From Candidatus Latescibacterota bacterium (GTDB lineage Bacteria; Latescibacterota; UBA2968; UBA8231): 64,000 nt of DNA. Position 1 is the stretch's first letter. Every line of letters begins with the position of its first letter. Shown here in pieces: positions 58,962 to 64,000 of the stretch. Both the position numbers and the translations under genes were made by a program. The notes beneath the pieces were generated by a model, which was not told the DNA's origin, ran no database searches, and worked only from the letters and a program-made list of their open reading frames with translations. The stretch spans positions 1 through 64,000 of the forward strand of contig JAJDUT010000046.1 in assembly GCA_022826515.1 (NCBI GenBank), in the 5' to 3' direction.

Positions 58962-59555
58962 ATGATCGGAATTTTGGGATTGCAGGGCGACTACGCGGCC
59001 CACGGCAAAATGCTTGACTCATTAGCCGTCGAATCCCGCGTGGTCAAAAAGCCGGAGCAATTGTCCACGATTGACGGCCTAATCTTCCCTGGCGGCGAGA
59101 GCACGACGCTAATTAAGCTCATGGACTCTTGGGAGTTCTGGGCACCGCTGCGGGACTTCGCTGCGGCCGGCAACCCCATTTTTGGCACCTGCGCCGGTAT
59201 GATCCTGTTGGCCAAAGGCGTCTCTAACCCACCGCAGAAGTCCCTCGGCCTGATCGACATCGACGTCGAGCGCAACAGCTATGGCCGCCAAGTCGATAGC
59301 TTTGAGGGGAAGGGCGTTTGGGCAGCGGATGGGCAACCGCGATCACTGCCGATGATCTTTATCCGCGCACCCCGCATCGCGCGGTTGGGCGACGGAGTCG
59401 CGGCACTGGCGACCTGCGGCGACGACGTGGTCGTGGCGCGTCAAGGCCAAGTGCTCGTCGCCTCATTCCATCCCGAACTGACCAGCGATTTGAGCCTACA
59501 TCGCTATTTCGTCGATATGGTTGAGCGCTATTCTAAAAAGGACTGGAATGCCTGA
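58962..59555 (+). CDS. pdxT: Pyridoxal 5'-phosphate synthase glutaminase subunit PdxT
   Basis: This 197-residue class I glutamine amidotransferase hydrolyses glutamine and channels ammonia to PdxS. Markers are IGILGLQGDYAAH at the start, FPGGESTT near 43 (oxyanion region), nucleophile cysteine in GTCAGMILLA near 75, and the H-x-E pair in SFHPELTSD near 170. Length is normal. The ATG is at 58962. The 144-base gap from pdxS holds a hairpin and a short dispersed repeat; the two are normally adjacent and often co-transcribed. The DUF4160 gene overlaps its last 8 bases. Confidence 0.97.
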   Translation: MIGILGLQGDYAAHGKMLDSLAVESRVVKKPEQLSTIDGLIFPGGESTTLIKLMDSWEFWAPLRDFAAAGNPIFGTCAGMILLAKGVSNPPQKSLGLIDIDVERNSYGRQVDSFEGKGVWAADGQPRSLPMIFIRAPRIARLGDGVAALATCGDDVVVARQGQVLVASFHPELTSDLSLHRYFVDMVERYSKKDWNA

Positions 59556-59817
59556 AATTTCTCGATTTTTCGGCATCATAATACGAATGTATGCTGAGCC
59601 TCATGTACCACATCACCGACCTCATTTTCACGCTTATTACCAAGAGAATGTTGGTGTATATGCCGTTGATACCATTGAACTGATTGCGGGGCAACTTCCT
59701 AGGCGACAGCAGCGTCTGGTTGAGGCTTGGATAGAGTTGCACCATGAAGAATTACTGGCAGATTGGGAACGATTACAATCAGGTCGAGCACCTTTCAAAA
59801 TCGACCCCCTTCAATAA
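59548..59817 (+). CDS. DUF4160 protein (putative toxin-antitoxin-like pair, first gene)
   Basis: This 89-residue protein has the DUF4160 hallmark: MPEISRFFGIIIRMY, then a histidine-rich PHVPHHRPHFHAYYQ, and a C-terminal RRQQRLVEAWIELHHEEL. The family usually sits directly beside DUF2442, as here. Pairing and small size suggest a toxin-antitoxin-like unit, although biochemical proof is lacking to my knowledge. The ATG at 59548 lies inside the end of pdxT. The gene and its partner are AT-richer than the flanking genes, suggesting acquisition. Confidence 0.88.
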   Translation: MPEISRFFGIIIRMYAEPHVPHHRPHFHAYYQENVGVYAVDTIELIAGQLPRRQQRLVEAWIELHHEELLADWERLQSGRAPFKIDPLQ

Positions 59818-59828
59818 AGGAGATCGAC

Positions 59829-60131
59829 ATGCGTCATCCCATATATCGCGTGATATTTTTTCAAATACAAGCACCTTATACACTTCGAGTTTGTTTTGAC
59901 GATGATACGGAACAGATCATCGATTTTCAGGCCATATTGGAAGGTGAATTATTCGGTCCACTCCGCAATGTATCCTTATTCAACCAAGTTCGGATCGATC
60001 CTGAGGTCCATACTCTGGTATGGCCGAATGGGGCTGATTTTGATCCAGCCACTTTACATGATTGGCCTGAGCATTTTCCAGAACTTAAGCGCATGGGTAA
60101 GCGTTGGTCTTTCATCGAAACGAAGGACTGA
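59829..60131 (+). CDS. DUF2442 protein (partner of DUF4160)
   Basis: This 100-residue protein has the DUF2442 pattern: YTLRVCFDDDTEQIIDF near 16, ELFGPLRNVSLFNQVRID near 40, and LVWPNGADFDPATLHDW near 62. GGAG lies 5-6 bases upstream of the ATG at 59829; a longer frame from 59763 would overlap the DUF4160 gene. It is separated from DUF4160 by 11 bases. NMR or crystal structures of DUF2442 proteins exist but no firm function is known to me. The pair is likely mobile. Confidence 0.88.
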   Translation: MRHPIYRVIFFQIQAPYTLRVCFDDDTEQIIDFQAILEGELFGPLRNVSLFNQVRIDPEVHTLVWPNGADFDPATLHDWPEHFPELKRMGKRWSFIETKD

Positions 60132-60222
60132 CGCGGTTCAGCCAATAACTCAGGGTCAGATAATGATTTTTGAGGTCAGAATATGAGAAGTACGTAGACT
60201 AAAACTCTGGGAGGAACCGTCC

Positions 60223-61062
60223 ATGATCGTCGACACCCACGTACACATCTGGGAAGTGTCCGAGAAATATCCCATCGGACCCACCGCCCCGAACTGGACC
60301 TCCGAGCCGGACGAACCCGCCACTGCCGACGAGCTAATCGAGGACATGGACCAAAACGGCGTTGACCGCAGCGTCTTGGTGCAGACTAGCTGGTCCACTT
60401 GGGACAACGGCTATATCGCCGATTCGCAGGCCCTTTTCCCCGACCGCTTTATCGGTCACGGCATGCTCGACCCGCAAAATCCAGACAATGCCGATCAGGC
60501 GCACTATTGGATGGAGGAACGCGGCTTGGTCGGTTTCCGCTTCCACCCTATGTACTACCCGGACGAGAAAGTCCTGACCACGCCCCAGAACCGTCCCATG
60601 TGGGAAGTCCTAGCCGCAATGGACGCTGTCGTCCAGTTCCATCTCAACGCCGCTTGCGCCGATCAAATAGTTGAAATCGCCCGCCGCCATCCGCAGATGC
60701 CCCTGCTATTGGACCACATGGGCTATCCCAACCTCGACGAGCCTGCCGAAGCTTTTCAACCTATCGTCGAGCTAGCAAACTTCGACAACGTGGCCGTAAA
60801 AATCTCGGATGTTCACGGCCGCTCAAAGCAGACTTTTCCCTACGCCGACGTGCACCCCTTCATCCAGCGCCTGCACCACGCCTTTGGAGCCGAGCGCATG
60901 TTGTGGGGCACTGGTTATCCGGGGCATCATCGCACCAAGCACAACTGGCCGACCCTAGGCGAGGAGTTGCGCCTAGTGCGCGAGGGTTTCGACTTTCTCA
61001 GACCCCGCGAAAAAGACCAGATGCTAGGCGGTACAGCCGCCCGTATCTGGAAACTGACCTGA
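60223..61062 (+). CDS. Amidohydrolase-2 family protein (TIM-barrel metal-dependent hydrolase)
   Basis: This 279-residue protein of the amidohydrolase-2 (PF04909-type) family has a DTHVHIW N-terminus (residues 4-10), H140 (VVQFHLN), H165 (LLDHMGYPN), and K193 (AVKISDVHG). Family members include lactonases for sugar lactones and decarboxylases. At the late catalytic aspartate position, where GSDxP or GTDWP is usual, this protein has WGTGYPGHH (G231), so the acid is absent unless a neighbour takes its place. The ATG at 60223 has GGGAGG upstream. It precedes a SelA-like PLP enzyme gene by 43 bases, suggesting a shared pathway. Confidence 0.85.
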   Translation: MIVDTHVHIWEVSEKYPIGPTAPNWTSEPDEPATADELIEDMDQNGVDRSVLVQTSWSTWDNGYIADSQALFPDRFIGHGMLDPQNPDNADQAHYWMEERGLVGFRFHPMYYPDEKVLTTPQNRPMWEVLAAMDAVVQFHLNAACADQIVEIARRHPQMPLLLDHMGYPNLDEPAEAFQPIVELANFDNVAVKISDVHGRSKQTFPYADVHPFIQRLHHAFGAERMLWGTGYPGHHRTKHNWPTLGEELRLVREGFDFLRPREKDQMLGGTAARIWKLT

Positions 61063-61105
61063 TCTTTACAAGTTCGTCCACACACAATCCACAAGGGAGG
61101 CCCGC

Positions 61106-62623
61106 ATGACATTGGACACCAGCGACCAAAACATCTACCAAGCCATCGGCGTCGAACCCATCATCAACTGCCGTGGCACGTTTACCATCATCGGCGGCTC
61201 CGTCGAACTTCCCGAGGTTCTGGCAGCCATGGAAGCAGCCTCGGGCTACTTCGTCCAATACGACGAACTGGCCGAAGCCGTCGGCCAAAGACTGGCTGAA
61301 ATCACTGGAGCCGAATGGGGCTTGATTCCGGCGGGCTGCGCCGCTGGCCTCAAGCACATCACCGCGGCTTGCGTCACCGGCGGCAACCCCGAAAAGCTGA
61401 TCCGCATCCCGGATTTGACCGGCTTGGACAAAACCCAAGTCATCATCCCCCGGTACTCGCGCAACGCCTACGACCACGCCCTGCGCAGCATCGGCGTCGA
61501 AATCGTCATGGTTGAGACCCAAGCCGAATTGGCGCAAGCTATCAATCCCTGCACCGCCATGATCTACATAACCACGGGAGCTGGTTCTGCCACTGACCAG
61601 CCGCTTTCCCTAGAGGTCATTGCCGACGTGGCCCGGCCACACGACATTCCCATCCTCGCCGATGCCGCAGCCGAAAACCTCACCATTCCCAATGTCCACT
61701 TGCAAAGGGGGGCCACGGTCGTGGCCTACAGCGGCGGCAAAGCCCTGTGCGGACCCCAGTGCGCCGGCTTGGTGCTGGGCGACAAAGCCCTACTCCAGTC
61801 GGCTTGGCAATTCAGTTCGCCGCACCACGGGCCGGGCCGCGACAATAAAATCGGCAAGGAAGAGATCATGGGGATGCTGGCGGCGGTGGAAGCGTGGGTG
61901 CGCCGCGATCACGACGCCGAATGGCAGACTTGGCTGTCTTATCTCGACCATATCGCCCAGCGAGTGCGCGACATCGACAGCGTATCGACCGAGGTCAACG
62001 ATCCCACCGGCCTGTCCAACCGCGCTCCAGTCCTCACCATCAGTTGGGACCCGGCCGTCTTGCACATTACCGGCGCAGAAGTCGCCGAGGATTTCGCCCG
62101 CAACAAACCCCGCATCGCCGTGGCCAGCGGCGGTGCCAACGGCCGCACTTCCATCGGCATCACGCCCAACCAAATGCAGCCGGGCAACGACCAAGTGGTC
62201 GCCGACCGAATCCACCGCATTCTATCCGAACAACGCAATCCCCAATCAACCGAGCTAGCCCCTCCGGCAACCGACGTCAGCGGTTCTTGGGATCTCACCA
62301 TCAACTATTCGAGCAGCAGCAGCCAGCACCAGCTATTCCTCGAACAAGAGGGGCATTGGATCGGCGGCACCCACATAAGCGATTTTTCCCAGCAGCCCAT
62401 TGCCGGTGTCATCGAGGGAGATCAGGTAAAGTTGCGCAGCCAAGTGAGTCGCCCAGGCGATACCATCCCCTTCCTGTTTTCCGGCCGCGCTGCGGCAGAC
62501 CGCATTTCGGGGTTCATTCACCTAGGCGAATACCGCAATGCCGATTTCACCGCCTGCCGCTCCCAGTACGCAAAATCGCCGATCTCTATTGCCATACCCG
62601 GCGGAGCGCCGCTGGCTACCTAA
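61106..62623 (+). CDS. SelA-like PLP-dependent enzyme with C-terminal beta domain
   Basis: The protein has 505 residues. Residues 1-380 resemble L-seryl-tRNA(Sec) selenium transferase-like or DgaE-type PLP enzymes: VEPIINCRGTFTIIGGSVEL at the start, D186 (PILADAAAE) near PLP, and K212 (AYSGGKALCGPQCAGL) as the Schiff-base lysine. In this family, stand-alone catabolic members such as D-glucosaminate-6-phosphate ammonia lyase are common. Residues about 393-505 (GSWDLTINYSSSSSQH onward) form an extra beta-rich, lipocalin-like domain not found in SelA. GGGAGG precedes the ATG. No selenocysteine genes lie nearby, so a catabolic role in amino-sugar or sugar-acid breakdown is likelier. Confidence 0.85.
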   Translation: MTLDTSDQNIYQAIGVEPIINCRGTFTIIGGSVELPEVLAAMEAASGYFVQYDELAEAVGQRLAEITGAEWGLIPAGCAAGLKHITAACVTGGNPEKLIRIPDLTGLDKTQVIIPRYSRNAYDHALRSIGVEIVMVETQAELAQAINPCTAMIYITTGAGSATDQPLSLEVIADVARPHDIPILADAAAENLTIPNVHLQRGATVVAYSGGKALCGPQCAGLVLGDKALLQSAWQFSSPHHGPGRDNKIGKEEIMGMLAAVEAWVRRDHDAEWQTWLSYLDHIAQRVRDIDSVSTEVNDPTGLSNRAPVLTISWDPAVLHITGAEVAEDFARNKPRIAVASGGANGRTSIGITPNQMQPGNDQVVADRIHRILSEQRNPQSTELAPPATDVSGSWDLTINYSSSSSQHQLFLEQEGHWIGGTHISDFSQQPIAGVIEGDQVKLRSQVSRPGDTIPFLFSGRAAADRISGFIHLGEYRNADFTACRSQYAKSPISIAIPGGAPLAT

Positions 62624-62638
62624 TTGCAAATCAGTGGC

Positions 62639-63751
62639 TCACGATGAGTCCGGCGTAACCGTCTTCCAGCGCAAGGTCTGCGCCGCCAACAGCTCGGCAT
62701 CCGGCGTCGGCAGATCGCCGGTCGAGGGCTTGAAGACGCAGCCCTCGGCCAGCTCCAAGGGCGGTTGCGACAAATCGCGGCGGTAGAAGCGGGAGGAGGG
62801 AAACAGGTCGCCCGGATAGGTGAAGTTCTCCAGCGTCGCCAGTTCCACGCAGATTGATCCCCCCAGAGCGCTTTCGAGCATCCCCCCGACCCACACCGGC
62901 ACGCCGGCATCCCTAGCCATATCGTGCACGGCAAGGGCGTTGGTCAAGCCGCCGATTCTTCCCGGCTTGATGTTGATGTAGCGACAGGCACCGATGCGCA
63001 GCGCCTGCTCGGCGGTGCGCGGATCGACGATGCTCTCGTCGAGACAGATGGGCGTACCGATCTGTCTCGCGAGCTCGGCGTGATCGAGCAGGTCGTTGTA
63101 CGCAAGTGGCTGCTCGATGAAGGCGAGCCCCATGCCGTCGATGGCCTTGAAAAACGGCAGGTCGTCGAGGGTGTACCCGGAATTGCAGTCGATGTGGAAG
63201 GTGGTGTCGGGGAAGGTACTGGTCGCGATTTGCAGCATTTCCAGGTCCCAGCCCGGAGCCACCTTCAGCTTGATGCGCGGGAATCCAGCGTCGACGGCCT
63301 GCTGGATGTTCCCGAGGAGCATGTCGTAGGAGTCCTGGATGCCGAAGTCAGCGCCGGCCACCACGTCGCGGGTTTGGCCGCCGAGAAGCCGATGCAGGGG
63401 GGTCCCGGTGATGCGGCTCTGCAGCGTCCACCAGCCGATCTCCACGGCCGCCTTGGCGAAGCTGTTGCCCTTGAAAATTGCCAGCCGCTGGTTTAGCTCC
63501 GCGGCCGTGTCGTACTCGCGCCCCACGACCCAAGGCCCCATCACCTCGGAGACGTGGTAGAACGCGGACCCGGCGCTCTCGTTGAGATAGGTGGGCGCGA
63601 AGAAGGGGGTGCTCTCCGACCAGGCTTCGTGCTCGCCGCTGGTCAGCTTGACGAGCACTGAGTGGATGTCGGCGTCTTCCCCATACGCCGTGCGCCAAGG
63701 ATAAATGAGCGGCATCACCACGTAGTACACGTCGAGTCTGTCGATTCGCAT
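62639..63751 (-). CDS. Enolase-superfamily OSBS/N-acylamino acid racemase-like enzyme
   Basis: This 370-residue protein has the complete muconate-lactonizing subgroup set: K161/K163 (RIKLKVAPG), D188 (HIDCNSGY), E213 (FIEQPLAYND), D238 (CLDESIVD) and K262 (INIKPGRIGG). These match o-succinylbenzoate synthase and N-acylamino acid racemase. No other menaquinone genes are nearby, so the racemase activity or a related function is as likely as MenC. The start ATG at 63751 abuts the stop of the upstream aminotransferase gene, indicating one operon with it. Confidence 0.92.
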   Translation of the reverse strand: MRIDRLDVYYVVMPLIYPWRTAYGEDADIHSVLVKLTSGEHEAWSESTPFFAPTYLNESAGSAFYHVSEVMGPWVVGREYDTAAELNQRLAIFKGNSFAKAAVEIGWWTLQSRITGTPLHRLLGGQTRDVVAGADFGIQDSYDMLLGNIQQAVDAGFPRIKLKVAPGWDLEMLQIATSTFPDTTFHIDCNSGYTLDDLPFFKAIDGMGLAFIEQPLAYNDLLDHAELARQIGTPICLDESIVDPRTAEQALRIGACRYINIKPGRIGGLTNALAVHDMARDAGVPVWVGGMLESALGGSICVELATLENFTYPGDLFPSSRFYRRDLSQPPLELAEGCVFKPSTGDLPTPDAELLAAQTLRWKTVTPDSS

Positions 63752-64000
63752 CTATCGCTTCGCCTCTCCGGCCAGCGTCGTCACCGCTTCGACTAGTGTG
63801 TCCAGCTCCGCGTCGCTGGTGTAGAAGGCCACCGAGATCCGCACGCCGGTCGGATCGGTCATGTACGTGCCCCGTTGGACGATCTGCCAGCGTTGCCTGA
63901 GGGCCGTGGAGACCTCGTCGCCCTCCATCCCTGCGATGGCAAATGTGACGATGCCGCTCCGGGTCTCGGGGCAGCGCGAGCTGACGACCTGCACACCGGG
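63752..64000 (-). CDS. Class V aminotransferase family, C-terminal end (partial)
   Basis: Only the last about 80 residues are in the window; the gene runs off the right edge. The segment has the C-terminal domain pattern of class V aminotransferases (RSGIVTFAIAGMEGDEV, QRWQIVQRGTYM, GVRISVAFYTSDAELDTLVE). These include cysteine desulfurases and isopenicillin-N-epimerase-like enzymes. The lysine and catalytic core are outside. It is transcribed into the enolase-superfamily gene with no gap. Confidence 0.8.
   Translation of the reverse strand, partial: PGVQVVSSRCPETRSGIVTFAIAGMEGDEVSTALRQRWQIVQRGTYMTDPTGVRISVAFYTSDAELDTLVEAVTTLAGEAKR

Overview
This is a GC-rich bacterial chromosome segment. 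It has one tRNA gene, no rRNA and no complete insertion sequence. The gene content suggests an uncultivated, probably marine or sponge-associated bacterium of the Poribacteria/Latescibacterota kind. The reasons are five enolase-superfamily proteins in 64 kb, a UxuA-type dehydratase, xylose-isomerase-like TIM barrels, a phytanoyl-CoA dioxygenase, a sulfatase, a PcRGLX-like lyase, a GH88-like hydrolase, Calx-beta/Ig surface proteins, and DUF1703-type and Rpn-type nucleases. No marker gene fixes the phylum, so this placement is an inference.

Layout. 0.1-9.8 kb: a half-length GlnE, a conserved unknown protein and mannonate dehydratase on the minus strand; a thioesterase and an AAA/PD-(D/E)XK protein on the plus strand; a ferritin-like DUF455 plus ATP-grasp fusion; and an enolase-superfamily enzyme. 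10.0-18.9 kb: an accessory, defence-like island. It holds a compact prokaryotic Argonaute (MID-PIWI, D-E-D-D residues present), an AT-rich partner gene (HARP-like segment, coiled coil, HEPN RNase motif), an acyltransferase-3 with inserted ankyrin repeats, a VapBC-like pair, a macrodomain protein behind a SWIM zinc-finger protein, and a SIR2 protein. 18.9-22.1 kb: a minus-strand operon of MTA phosphorylase, Gfo/Idh/MocA oxidoreductase and an enolase-superfamily dehydratase, with SIR2 immediately downstream. 22.2-28.3 kb: an XPD-like helicase with an N-terminal nuclease domain overlapping modABC, then a cytidylate-kinase-like protein and a small membrane coiled-coil protein. 28.5-30.9 kb: a Calx-beta surface protein.

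30.9-38.2 kb: a carbohydrate block (sulfatase, exo-rhamnogalacturonan-lyase-like protein, GH88-like hydrolase, enolase-superfamily dehydratase, isochorismatase-like hydrolase) that looks able to process sulfated, uronate-containing polysaccharide. 39.1-49.1 kb: an enolase-superfamily paralogue of the 8.5 kb gene, aconitase, a UbiD decarboxylase, an amidase, tRNA-Glu, two sugar-isomerase-like TIM barrels and a phytanoyl-CoA dioxygenase. 49.1-54.3 kb: a HigBA-like pair and an Rpn-type nuclease, each lying between two copies of about 145-150 bp of a neighbouring gene end, with a long Ig-like/Calx-beta surface protein between the two modules. 54.5-64 kb: a transglutaminase-like protein, a Wzx-type flippase, pdxS and pdxT (PLP synthesis), a DUF4160/DUF2442 pair, an amidohydrolase, a SelA-like PLP enzyme, an OSBS/N-acylamino-acid-racemase-like enzyme and the end of a class V aminotransferase.

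The most novel-looking item is the Argonaute with its HEPN/HARP-like neighbour (10071-12606). The most unusual genome-structure signal is the pair of small mobile-type modules bracketed by long duplications of host gene ends.
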